The notes under the pieces: generated by a model
The model's input: only the letters and a program-made list of their open reading frames with translations
Told to the model about the DNA's origin: nothing
Databases searched by the model: none
DNA from: Aurantimonas coralicida
GTDB lineage: Bacteria; Pseudomonadota; Alphaproteobacteria; Rhizobiales; Rhizobiaceae
DNA: 64,000 nucleotides
Assembly: GCA_011050685.1 (NCBI GenBank)
Contig: DRFF01000083.1
Coordinates: forward strand, 41,422-105,421
Direction of reading: 5' to 3'
Part shown: piece by piece, positions 51,914-60,380 of the stretch
Layout: every line of letters begins with the position of its first letter
How positions within the stretch are numbered: position 1 is the stretch's first letter
Program-made: the position numbers and the translations under genes

Positions 51914-52771
51914 CTAATTTCCGGCGCTGTCGTCCTCGCCCTCGACGACGGCCTTGCGATGTTCCTGTTCCTTGAGTTCCTCGAGCGAGGGCATCGACAT
52001 GATGTTGTAGCCGGAATCCACATAGTGGATTTCGCCGGTGACGCCGTTGGACAGTTCCGACATCAGATACAGGACCGACCCTCCGACCTCCTCGATCGAA
52101 GTGTTGCGCCGCATCGGAGCGTTGCGTCGCTGGAAGTTGAACATCAGCCGCGCATCGGAGACGCCGGCGCCCGCTAATGTGCGGACCGGCCCGGCCGAAA
52201 CCGCGTTGATGCGGATGTTGCGGGGTCCGAAATCCGCCGCGAGATAGCGCACCGAGGCTTCGAGCGCCGCCTTGGCGACCCCCATGACGTTGTAGTTCGG
52301 CATGACCCGCTCGGCGCCGCCATAGGTCATCGTCACCATCGCGCCGCCATTGTGCATGATGGCGGCGGCCCGCTTGGCGACTTCCGTGAACGAGAAGCAG
52401 GAGATCACCATGGTGCGGGTGAAATTCTCCCGCGTGGTGTCGGCGTAAAGGCCCTTGAGCTCGCTCTTGTCGGAAAACGCGATGGCATGGAGGACGAAGT
52501 CGATCGAGCCCCATTCCGAATTCAGCGTCTCAAAGACCGCGTCGAGGGATGCCGTATCCTCGACGTCGCAGGGAATGACCAGCTTGCTGCCGATCTCTTC
52601 GGCCAGCGGCTTCACCCGCCGCCCGAACGCCTCGCCCTGATAGGTGAGGGCGATCTCCGCGCCTTGCGCCGACAGCGCCTTGGCGGCCCCCCAGGCGATG
52701 GAGTTGCGATTCGCGACGCCCATGATGAGCCCGCGCTTTCCTGCCATGAGGTCGCCCATAGTGCTCTTCAA
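51914..52771 (-). CDS. fabI: Enoyl-[acyl-carrier-protein] reductase FabI
   Basis: NADH-dependent last step of each fatty acid elongation cycle and target of triclosan-type inhibitors. The 285-residue product has GLIMGVANRNSIAWGAA and the catalytic Tyr and Lys in NYNVMGVAKAALEASVRYLA. The substrate-loop SAGPVRTLAG is present. It has an acidic tail (EQEHRKAVVEGEDDSAGN) beyond the usual end. It starts 4 bases after fabB, so fabA-fabB-fabI is likely one operon. Confidence 0.97.
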   Translation of the reverse strand: MKSTMGDLMAGKRGLIMGVANRNSIAWGAAKALSAQGAEIALTYQGEAFGRRVKPLAEEIGSKLVIPCDVEDTASLDAVFETLNSEWGSIDFVLHAIAFSDKSELKGLYADTTRENFTRTMVISCFSFTEVAKRAAAIMHNGGAMVTMTYGGAERVMPNYNVMGVAKAALEASVRYLAADFGPRNIRINAVSAGPVRTLAGAGVSDARLMFNFQRRNAPMRRNTSIEEVGGSVLYLMSELSNGVTGEIHYVDSGYNIMSMPSLEELKEQEHRKAVVEGEDDSAGN

Positions 52772-52775
52772 ATCC

Positions 52776-53993
52776 TCAGTCCGTCACGCGTTGGAAGGCG
52801 AGGCAAGCGTTGGTGCCCCCGAAGCCGAACGAATTCGAGAGCACCCGGTCAAGCGTCACGCCGTCCATGCGTTCCCGCACGATCGGAATGTCGGCGAATT
52901 CCGGGTCGATCTCATCGATATGCGCGCTCTTGGCGATGAAGCCGTGTTTCATCATCAACAGCGAATAGATCGCCTCGTGGACGCCGGTAGCACCTTGCGA
53001 ATGGCCAGTGAGCGATTTGGTCCCGGAGATCGGCGGGATGGTGTCGCCGAACACCTCGCGGATCGCCTGGATCTCCATGCGATCGCCGACCGGCGTCGAG
53101 GTGGCGTGCGGGTTGATGTAGTCAATCGGACCGTCGAGATGGGCGATCGCCTGACGCATGCAGCGCACGGCGCCCTCGCCGGAGGGCGCGACCATGTCGG
53201 CGCCGTCCGACGTCGCGCCGTAGCCGACGATCTCGGCGATGATGTTCGCCCCGCGCGCCTTGGCCCGTTCGTACTCCTCCAATACGAGGACGCCGGCCCC
53301 GCCGGCGATGACGAACCCGTCCCGGGCCTTGTCGTAGGCCCGTGAGGCTATCTCGGGCCGGTCGTTGAAGTCGGAGGAGAGCGCGCCCATGGCGTCGAAC
53401 AGCACCGACAGCGTCCAGTGCAGATCCTCGCAGCCGCCGGCGAACATGACGTCCTGCTTGCCCATCTGGATCGCCTCGCTGGCATTTCCGATGCAATGGC
53501 TCGAGGTCGAGCAAGCCGAGGAAATCGAGTAATTGACGCCCTTGATCTTGAACCAGGTCGCCAGCGTCGCCGAGGCGGTCGACGACATCGCCTTCGGAAC
53601 CACGGTCGGGCCGACGCGCTTCGGCCCTTTCTCGCGGGTGATATCCGCCGCCTGGACGATCGATTGGGTCGACGAGCCGCCCGAGCCCATGATGATGCCG
53701 GTGCGCTCGTTGGAGATGTCGCTCTCCTCGAGGCCGGCATCCTTGATCGCCTGATCCATGGCGACGTGGTTCCAGGCGGTGCCGCCGCCGTGGAAACGCA
53801 TGGCTCTCCGGTCGAGCAGCGTCGTCGGATCGAGCGTCGGCTTGCCGTGAACATGGGAGCGAAAACCGAGCTCCTTGTATTCCGGTGCGAGGCTGATGCC
53901 CGAGCGTCCCTCTCGCAAGGAGGTGAGAACCTCGCCGGCATCGTTCCCGATGGAGGACACGATCCCCATGCCTGTTACAACGACGCGTCTCAT
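52776..53993 (-). CDS. fabB: Beta-ketoacyl-ACP synthase I FabB
   Basis: Condensing enzyme needed for unsaturated fatty acids with FabA. The 405-residue product has the catalytic Cys in [14 protein letters not shown] and the two His in [11 protein letters not shown] and [12 protein letters not shown]. The [13 protein letters not shown] start is typical of KAS I/II. Being between fabA and fabI supports FabB rather than FabF. It starts 104 bases after fabA on the same strand. Confidence 0.96.
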   Translation of the reverse strand: MRRVVVTGMGIVSSIGNDAGEVLTSLREGRSGISLAPEYKELGFRSHVHGKPTLDPTTLLDRRAMRFHGGGTAWNHVAMDQAIKDAGLEESDISNERTGIIMGSGGSSTQSIVQAADITREKGPKRVGPTVVPKAMSSTASATLATWFKIKGVNYSISSACSTSSHCIGNASEAIQMGKQDVMFAGGCEDLHWTLSVLFDAMGALSSDFNDRPEIASRAYDKARDGFVIAGGAGVLVLEEYERAKARGANIIAEIVGYGATSDGADMVAPSGEGAVRCMRQAIAHLDGPIDYINPHATSTPVGDRMEIQAIREVFGDTIPPISGTKSLTGHSQGATGVHEAIYSLLMMKHGFIAKSAHIDEIDPEFADIPIVRERMDGVTLDRVLSNSFGFGGTNACLAFQRVTD

Positions 53994-54097
53994 GTCTTTT
54001 GCCCTTTTGAATGGAGGGAGATGGCGGCTTGTCCCGCTGGCGCCAGAACTCCGCCTGCCACAATGCGATCGACTGCCATCACCGCCGGATTCCCGTG

Positions 54098-54613
54098 TCA
54101 GCCCGCCTTGTCTTGTGCCAGGCCGACCCGCAGGTCGCTCGCACGGTAGATGGTCTCGCCATCGGCCTTGAGCCAGCCATCCGCGATGCCGAGGACCAAA
54201 CGTCCGCGCATCACCCGCTTGAAATCGATGCCGTATTCGAGGAGTTTCGTCTCAGGCGTGACCATGCCCTTGAACTTTACCTCGCCAGTCGACAGGGCCA
54301 TGCCACGGCCCTTTTCTCCCAGCCACCCCAGATAGAAGCCGGTCAATTGCCACATGCCGTCGAGACCGAGGCAGCCGGGCATGACCGGATTGCCCACGAA
54401 ATGGCAGGGAAAGAACCACAGGTCGGGGGTGACATCGAACTCAGCGCGGATATAGCCCTTGCCGTGCTCGCCGCCGGTTTCCGAAACGTCCGTGATCCGG
54501 TGGACCATCAACATCGGCGGCAGCGGCAATTGCGCGTTGCCTTCGCCGAACAACTGACCGTTGGCGCAGGCGATGATATCGTCGTAGTCGAAGGAGGTCT
54601 TTGCTGTTGCCAT
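54098..54613 (-). CDS. fabA: 3-hydroxydecanoyl-ACP dehydratase/isomerase FabA
   Basis: Makes and isomerises the double bond that starts unsaturated fatty acid synthesis. The 171-residue product is full length, with the catalytic His in [14 protein letters not shown] and the Asp in [13 protein letters not shown]. The ATG at 54613 fits the family start. It is first in the fabA-fabB-fabI run and divergent from an exported protein gene. Confidence 0.97.
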   Translation of the reverse strand: MATAKTSFDYDDIIACANGQLFGEGNAQLPLPPMLMVHRITDVSETGGEHGKGYIRAEFDVTPDLWFFPCHFVGNPVMPGCLGLDGMWQLTGFYLGWLGEKGRGMALSTGEVKFKGMVTPETKLLEYGIDFKRVMRGRLVLGIADGWLKADGETIYRASDLRVGLAQDKAG

Positions 54614-54838
54614 GGTCCGTTCGTATCCGCCCTCAAGTTCCCGGCTGTTTGACGTCCGTTTCGGATGCGCCCTTAGCACGCCTGTCGCGCGGCTGGAAAC
54701 CGCCCGTATCAGCGACCGGCACCTGACCGGCGCGGCCGCGCTTCATTGTCGCCGCTATGTATGCTCGCTCGGGCAAACTTCGATAGAGGCGTCGGGTGTC
54801 GACGTCGCATTTCATGCCGGCGCCAAGGAGACAAGCCC

Positions 54839-55303
54839 GTGAAAGGACGCGAAACGACTGGCCTTGCCATTCTGGCCTGTGCCGTCATCGCCGCCGCGGT
54901 CCCGGCCTTGCCGGTCAGGGCGCAGAGCTGGACGGGGTCGGACGGAACCGCGGGCTTCGCCGTTGCGGGCGACTATACCGGTTTGTCCTTCCGCTGCGGG
55001 TCCGCTGGCGAGATCGCGATGATCTTTTCAGGGTTTCCCGGCGGGTTGCAGGATGGCGACCGCTATACGGTCGGAGTGAGCGTCGACGGAACAGCCTTTC
55101 TGTATGAGGCGACCGCTCGCGAGGGCGAAGCTGAAGGAACGTCTGTCCTGGTCAGTCGCGGCTCGCCGGTCGGTCTCGCCGAATTGATCGCGGCGTTGCG
55201 CAAGGGGCGCAGCGCGGAAATCTCCGGTCCGGCCGGCCGCTACACCATTCCGCTCACCGGGTCCGGCAAGGCGCTGGACAACCTGCGCCGGACATGCGGC
55301 TAG
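54839..55303 (+). CDS. Hypothetical exported protein
   Basis: I do not recognise a family. The 154-residue product has a signal peptide (residues 1-28, ILACAVIAAAVPALPVRAQ). The mature part has two cysteines that may form a disulphide (FRCGS and RRTCG), and alternating strand-like segments. The GTG at 54839 has AAGGAG 8 bases upstream. It lies between fabA (divergent) and irr. Confidence 0.7.
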   Translation: MKGRETTGLAILACAVIAAAVPALPVRAQSWTGSDGTAGFAVAGDYTGLSFRCGSAGEIAMIFSGFPGGLQDGDRYTVGVSVDGTAFLYEATAREGEAEGTSVLVSRGSPVGLAELIAALRKGRSAEISGPAGRYTIPLTGSGKALDNLRRTCG

Positions 55304-55379
55304 CATGGGACCAAAAATGGTATCCGGCTTTCCGCTCGCATTCCGTACTGATTGACCAGGATCAGATGCCGAGCGGCAT

Positions 55380-55408
55380 TTGTCGCGACGTCCGACATCA
55401 CGTATATA
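55380..55408 (+). promoter_or_regulatory. Candidate irr promoter
   Basis: TTGTCG (55380-55385) and TATATA (55403-55408) are 17 bases apart, about 70 bases before the irr ATG. No Irr-box-like palindrome is seen around it. Confidence 0.5.
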
Positions 55409-55477
55409 AGCTGAAAGAGCGCGGTTGAGGCTGCGTTCCCGAGCTTGAACAAGATACAAAATTGGTGGCATTCAGCG

Positions 55478-55924
55478 ATGGAAAACCGGCCGCGCACCCA
55501 AAGCTTCTGTGTGTTCGAGCGTCTGCGCTCGGTCGGGCTGCGTCCGACCCGGCAACGCGTCGCCCTCTGCAATTTGATGTTCGGCTCCGGTGACCGGCAT
55601 CTGTCCGCCGAGGAGCTGCACGAAGAGGCGCATGGGGCGGGCGAACCCGTTTCGCTCGCAACCGTCTACAACACGCTTCACCAGTTCACCGACGCCGGTC
55701 TGGTGCGGCCGCTCTCGGCTGAAAGCCAGCGCACCTATTTCGACACCAATACCTCCGACCACCATCACTTCTTCGTCGAGGACGAGAACGTGATGATCGA
55801 CATTCCCGATGGCGGCCTGCGGCTCGAGCAGTTGCCCGAAGCGCCCGAAGGCATGGAAATCGTCAATGTCGATGTGGTCGTCCGGCTCCGCCGCAAACGG
55901 GCCGACGCTATCGCCGCGGAATAG
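55478..55924 (+). CDS. irr: Iron response regulator Irr (Fur superfamily)
   Basis: Haem-responsive regulator of iron and haem genes in Hyphomicrobiales, active when iron is low. The 148-residue product has the Fur-type winged helix (LRPTRQRVALCNLMF, SAEELHEEA, VSLATVYNTLHQFTDAGLV) and the Irr-typical triple histidine in TSDHHHFFVEDE. The Bradyrhizobium-type N-terminal haem regulatory motif with Cys-Pro is absent; the N-terminus reads RTQSFCVFERLRS. ATG at 55478 is preferred over a TTG at 55445 and leaves about 60 bases of leader after the promoter. Its place beside fabA/fabB is conserved. Confidence 0.93.
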   Translation: MENRPRTQSFCVFERLRSVGLRPTRQRVALCNLMFGSGDRHLSAEELHEEAHGAGEPVSLATVYNTLHQFTDAGLVRPLSAESQRTYFDTNTSDHHHFFVEDENVMIDIPDGGLRLEQLPEAPEGMEIVNVDVVVRLRRKRADAIAAE

Positions 55925-56062
55925 AACTCCCGAACCTGCGGCCGTTTGCCGTTTCGTGTCGCGGCAGCGAGATGTCTCGCCCGCGGCCCGATCTGATGCG
56001 GCGGCCAGACCCGGTACTGCAACAGTGATACCGGACTTCGGCGCGTTGGCCGCACCGCACGC

Positions 56063-56608
56063 CTATTCGAACGTTTCGTCCGGATAGACCCCCCAGATTT
56101 CCTGCTGACGCACGTAGCCGCTACGCTCGGCGACCTCGACCGAGCACCAACCGGCCGTGCACTCTGACACGGACGAGACCACGCCCGGCTCGATTCGCGC
56201 CACCAGCGGCGCGTCGGTCGCCGGGCTCATGTGGATGTCGATCAGCGTTGCCTTGCCCTTCAGCCACGGCGCGGCGATGGAGGTGCGATGGCCGGACAGC
56301 AGCGAGTAGTAGACCCAGCCCTCGGTGCCCTCCGAGTCGCGGATCCGCCGCCACAGATCGTATTCCTGGATGACTTCGACCGGCAGGCCGACCTTGAGAT
56401 AGAGCCAGCTCACCGGATAGTCGCGGCCGGGTCCGATGCGAAGATTCACCCGGCTTGCCTTGAGACTGACGTAGCGCGGCAGCGGCAGCTGCGAGACCGG
56501 GCCGGTCTCGACCGCCCGCGCGGCCGGAAACGGGATTGCGCCGGTCCCCAGGATGACAGCGCCGATAAGGGACAGAAGTGAGCGACGGATGGGTGCTGCG
56601 AGCGGCAT
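56063..56608 (-). CDS. Exported SH3-domain protein
   Basis: A 181-residue protein with a signal peptide (residues 1-30, RRSLLSLIGAVILGTGAIPF) and two bacterial SH3-like domains. The first starts near SLKASRVNLRIGPGRDYPV and includes LWRRIRDSEGTEGWVYYSLL. The second has VARIEPGVVSSVSECTAGWC and GYVRQQEIWGVYP. Such proteins often bind cell wall. The ATG at 56608 places the signal peptide at the N-terminus. Convergent with irr. Confidence 0.88.
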   Translation of the reverse strand: MPLAAPIRRSLLSLIGAVILGTGAIPFPAARAVETGPVSQLPLPRYVSLKASRVNLRIGPGRDYPVSWLYLKVGLPVEVIQEYDLWRRIRDSEGTEGWVYYSLLSGHRTSIAAPWLKGKATLIDIHMSPATDAPLVARIEPGVVSSVSECTAGWCSVEVAERSGYVRQQEIWGVYPDETFE

Positions 56609-56806
56609 TGAGAAACTCCGGACAATACGATGCGGTGCTCGGACGGCCGACGGCCGATGCGCGAACTGATGCCGAGGCTGTTCTGCCTGCGGAGGGAAAC
56701 CCTTTGTTTTCACATCCCCGCCTTGCTAGGAGAGAGGCCTCGGCTCTCGGATCGAATGATCGTCCGTTTCGGTTAACAACGTCTTGAGTGCAAAGGATTG
56801 CGACCG

Positions 56807-57808
56807 ATGACGAAGCGCGAGAAGCCGCTGGTGATCATCACGCGCAAGCTGCCGGCGCCGATCGAGGCGCGCATGCGCGAACTCTTCGACACGCGGCTGA
56901 ACGAAACCGATCGGCCGATGGAGCAGCATGCGCTGGTCGCCGCCGTCCGCGAGGCCGACGTACTGGTTCCGACCGTCACTGACCGGATCGACCGCGCGGT
57001 GATCGAACAGGCCGGTCCGCGCCTCAAGCTGATCGCCAACTACGGCAACGGCGTCGACAATATCGACGTCGAGGCGGCGCTGGCGCGCAATCTCTTCGTC
57101 ACCAACACGCCGAATGTCCTCAGCGAGGACACCGCGGACATGACGATGGCGCTGATTCTCGCGGTGCCGCGCCGGCTGGTTGAGGGCGGCACGCGCCTCC
57201 TCGGCAGCGAGCGTTGGCCCGGCTGGTCACCGACCTGGATGGTCGGGCGGCGGATCTGGGGCAAGAAGCTCGGCATTTTGGGGATGGGCCGTATCGGCAC
57301 CGCCGTGGCGCGCCGCGCCAAGGCCTTCGGTCTGGAAATCCATTATCACAACCGCCGGCGGGTCGACCCCAAGACCGAGGCCGAACTCGGCGCGACCTAT
57401 TGGGAAAGCCTCGACCAGATGCTCGCCCGCATGGATATCCTCTCGGTCAACTGCCCCTATACGCCGGCGACCTACCATCTCCTGTCGGCGCGGCGCCTGG
57501 CGCTGATCCAGCCGCACGCCTTTATCGTCAACACCGCCCGCGGCGAGATCATCGACGAACGGGCGCTGGTGAAGCTGCTGCAGGAGGATCGCATCGCCGG
57601 GGCCGGCCTCGACGTGTTCGAGGAAGAACCCGCGATCGACCGCAAGCTGGTGCGCCTCGCCGAGCAAAACCGGGTCGTCCTCCTGCCGCACATGGGATCG
57701 GCGACGATCGAGGGCCGGATCGAGATGGGCGAGAAGGTCATCATCAACATCCACACGCTGATGGACGGCCATCGCCCTCCCGATCGCATCCTGCCCGGCG
57801 ATTTTTGA
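56807..57808 (+). CDS. D-2-hydroxyacid dehydrogenase (glyoxylate/hydroxypyruvate reductase type)
   Basis: NAD(P)-dependent reductase of 333 residues. The Rossmann motif is GILGMGRIGTAVARRAKAFG, and the catalytic triad is Arg in NTARGEIID, Glu in DVFEEEP and His in LLPHMGSAT. The substrate is most likely glyoxylate or hydroxypyruvate by family likeness. ATG at 56807 with AAAGGA 9 bases upstream is preferred over a TTG at 56798. It is divergent from the SH3 gene. Confidence 0.9.
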   Translation: MTKREKPLVIITRKLPAPIEARMRELFDTRLNETDRPMEQHALVAAVREADVLVPTVTDRIDRAVIEQAGPRLKLIANYGNGVDNIDVEAALARNLFVTNTPNVLSEDTADMTMALILAVPRRLVEGGTRLLGSERWPGWSPTWMVGRRIWGKKLGILGMGRIGTAVARRAKAFGLEIHYHNRRRVDPKTEAELGATYWESLDQMLARMDILSVNCPYTPATYHLLSARRLALIQPHAFIVNTARGEIIDERALVKLLQEDRIAGAGLDVFEEEPAIDRKLVRLAEQNRVVLLPHMGSATIEGRIEMGEKVIINIHTLMDGHRPPDRILPGDF

Positions 57809-57943
57809 GCTGCCGCTGGGCGGGACCGGCCGCGCGGGCGACGTCGCCTCGGTAAAATTCTCTGGTTTGTGCTCTTAACCGTCACTATGCCGGGCGGTGA
57901 AGGACGCCATATGCCGCGTTGGCTGTAAAACAAGTGAGATTTG

Positions 57944-60256
57944 ATGCCGGACGCGAACGATGATCATGGCCCCTCGCCGGCCCCCGGGGAGAGCGGTTCG
58001 ACCGGTAGCGATCACAATGCGCCGATTCCCGCCGGCCAGACCGGTGAAGCTTTTGTCGTCTTTCGCAAGGCGCTGATGGTCGACCTTGCGCGGCTCGGAC
58101 GGTGGCTCGCCGCCAAGGCCGCCGTGCTGGGACGTCAGACGGGCCAGGGCCTGAGCCGGTTCAGCGCCAGGACCTCGCAATCGCTCCGAGACACGGACTG
58201 GCGCGGACTGGCCGCCGCGACCGGCGCGCGGGCGAAGACGTTCCGCGCGAACTGGCGCAATCGACCCGTACGACGAACCTGGAGCGCCGGCCGTGTCGCA
58301 TCCATTCTGGGCGTCATCTTCGTCGCCGGCTTCCTGCTCTTGTCGGGAGTCGCCGCCTGGGCGCTTTACGACGTGCCGTTCGCCGAAATCGCCGAGGGAA
58401 CCGGCGAGCCGGTGGTGGTTCTGCAGGCGGCCGATGGTCAGGCCTTGGTGCAGCAAGGCCCCTATCAGGGGAGCTACGCGCCGCTGGACGAATTTTCCGA
58501 CCATCTGGTCGAGGCCGTCCTCAGCATCGAGGATCGCCGCTTCTACCAGCATTGGGGACTTGATTTTCGGGGTGTCGCGCGGGCTTTGACCCGCAATCTC
58601 TTCGCCGGCGAGGTGGTGCAGGGCGGCAGCACGATCACCCAGCAATTCCTCAAGATCAGCTATCTGGAGCGGGATCGCACGCTGAAACGCAAGATCCAGG
58701 AAGCCTTTCTTGCGTTCTGGATCGAGACGCGCCTGTCCAAGGACGAGATCCTCGCGCGCTATCTCAACAATGTCTATCTGGGCGCCGGCGCGACCGGGAT
58801 GCCGGCCGCCGCGCGTGTCTATTTCGACAAGTCGGTGGGCGAACTGACACTGGCCGAAAGCGCCATGCTGGCCGGCCTGATCAAGGCCCCGTCGCAGCTC
58901 AACCCATTGGAAAATCTGGAGGGAGCGAAGGAGCGCGCTGGCGTCGTATTGAATGCGATGGGCGATGCCGGATATCTCGAACCGCCGGAGATCGCGGCGG
59001 CCAAACTGGGTTCGACACAGCTCAGCCCCAGCCGACCGGACATGGGCGGCGGCTCATGGTTCGCCGACTGGGTTATCTCCGATGCCCGCGAGATCGCCGG
59101 TCCGTTTCGCGGCAGCATCGAGGTCAAGACCACGCTGGTCCCGGAGCTTCAGGCCGCGGCGGAGCAAGTCGTGTCCGAGGCCCTCGCCACGCAGGGCGCC
59201 GAAAAGGGCGTCGGCCAGGCAGCGCTCGTCGCGCTACGGCCCGACGGAGCGGTGGTCGCCATGGTCGGCGGTGGCGATTATACCGCCTCGAAATTCAACC
59301 GCGCGGTCGCCGCCAAGCGTCAGCCGGGCTCGACCTTCAAGCTGTTCGTCTACTACGCTGCGCTGCGCGCCGGCCTCTCGCCGAATGACCGTATCGAGGA
59401 TGCGCCGATCGAGATCGATGGCTGGAAGCCGGAGAACTATAGCGGCAAATATCGCGGCAGGGTCACGCTGGCCGAGGCGTTCGCCCGTTCCCTGAACGCG
59501 GCGACGGTGCGCCTCGCGATGGATGTCGGCATCGACAAGGTCGCGGCCGCCGCCCGTGATCTCGGCATCGACGCGGACCTCACCGAAACGCCGAGCCTTG
59601 CCCTCGGCGCGTCCGAGGTCACGCTTCTCGATCTCACGGGGGCCTATGCCTCGGTGCGCGCCGGGATCACGCCGATCGAGCCCTGGGGTATCGCCTCCTT
59701 CGCCGTCGACGGCGCCGGCCAGAGCTTTCGCATCGATCCATCGAAGCGCCCGGAGCGTGAACTGGGGCCCTTGCAGGATCCCCTTGTCGGCTTGCTCAAG
59801 CTCGTCGTCGAAAAGGGAACCGGCAAGGCGGCGGCGCTCGACGGCTTCGCCGCCGGCAAGACCGGGACCAGCCAGGAATCGCGCGACGCCTGGTTCGTCG
59901 GTTTCAACGAGGCGCTGACCGTCGGCATCTGGGTCGGTAATGACGACGGCACGCCGATGGACGGCGTGACCGGCGGCCAGTTGCCGGCGACGATCTGGAA
60001 GAGTTTCATGGAGCGGGCGGGCGGAGCGATACAACCGGTGGCCGCGCCAGCGACCGCCTCTGCTGATACTGCGCCGACGGAACCGGCGGCGGAGACGCCT
60101 TCGCGTCCGGCCAGCATCGCCGACATGATCGCCGGCGAGAGCGCCGGGGCGCCGCAGTGCAACGTCCGGGCCTGTTCACGGGCCTATCGGTCCTTCCGGA
60201 CTTCCGATTGCACGTTCCAGCCCTATCGCGGCCGCCGAAAGCTCTGCGAGAAGTAG
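57944..60256 (+). CDS. Class A penicillin-binding protein (PBP1A type) with BA14K-like tail
   Basis: Bifunctional peptidoglycan synthase of 770 residues. A basic cytoplasmic N-terminus of about 120 residues leads to a membrane helix (SILGVIFVAGFLLLSGVAAW). The glycosyltransferase domain follows (EDRRFYQHWGLDFRG, GGSTITQQFLK). The transpeptidase has the SxxK in PGSTFKLFVYY near 463, SxN in SLNAATVRLA near 526 and KTGTSQESRDAWFVG near 645. A proline-alanine linker then leads to a short cysteine-rich C-terminus (CSRAYRSFRTSDCTFQPYRG) resembling the BA14K domain of rhizobial proteins. ATG at 57944 is chosen; a TTG lies one codon upstream. Confidence 0.93.
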   Translation: MPDANDDHGPSPAPGESGSTGSDHNAPIPAGQTGEAFVVFRKALMVDLARLGRWLAAKAAVLGRQTGQGLSRFSARTSQSLRDTDWRGLAAATGARAKTFRANWRNRPVRRTWSAGRVASILGVIFVAGFLLLSGVAAWALYDVPFAEIAEGTGEPVVVLQAADGQALVQQGPYQGSYAPLDEFSDHLVEAVLSIEDRRFYQHWGLDFRGVARALTRNLFAGEVVQGGSTITQQFLKISYLERDRTLKRKIQEAFLAFWIETRLSKDEILARYLNNVYLGAGATGMPAAARVYFDKSVGELTLAESAMLAGLIKAPSQLNPLENLEGAKERAGVVLNAMGDAGYLEPPEIAAAKLGSTQLSPSRPDMGGGSWFADWVISDAREIAGPFRGSIEVKTTLVPELQAAAEQVVSEALATQGAEKGVGQAALVALRPDGAVVAMVGGGDYTASKFNRAVAAKRQPGSTFKLFVYYAALRAGLSPNDRIEDAPIEIDGWKPENYSGKYRGRVTLAEAFARSLNAATVRLAMDVGIDKVAAAARDLGIDADLTETPSLALGASEVTLLDLTGAYASVRAGITPIEPWGIASFAVDGAGQSFRIDPSKRPERELGPLQDPLVGLLKLVVEKGTGKAAALDGFAAGKTGTSQESRDAWFVGFNEALTVGIWVGNDDGTPMDGVTGGQLPATIWKSFMERAGGAIQPVAAPATASADTAPTEPAAETPSRPASIADMIAGESAGAPQCNVRACSRAYRSFRTSDCTFQPYRGRRKLCEK

Positions 60257-60380
60257 TCTTGCCGATCGGTGGCGCCCGTCTCCGCGCGGACGGCCCGGCG
60301 GCATCTTCAAAAACGGATGGACAGCGCGCTCCCGGCGGTGAACTCTTGAAGAGGGCACGGGTGGAACAGGGAGCGGAACA

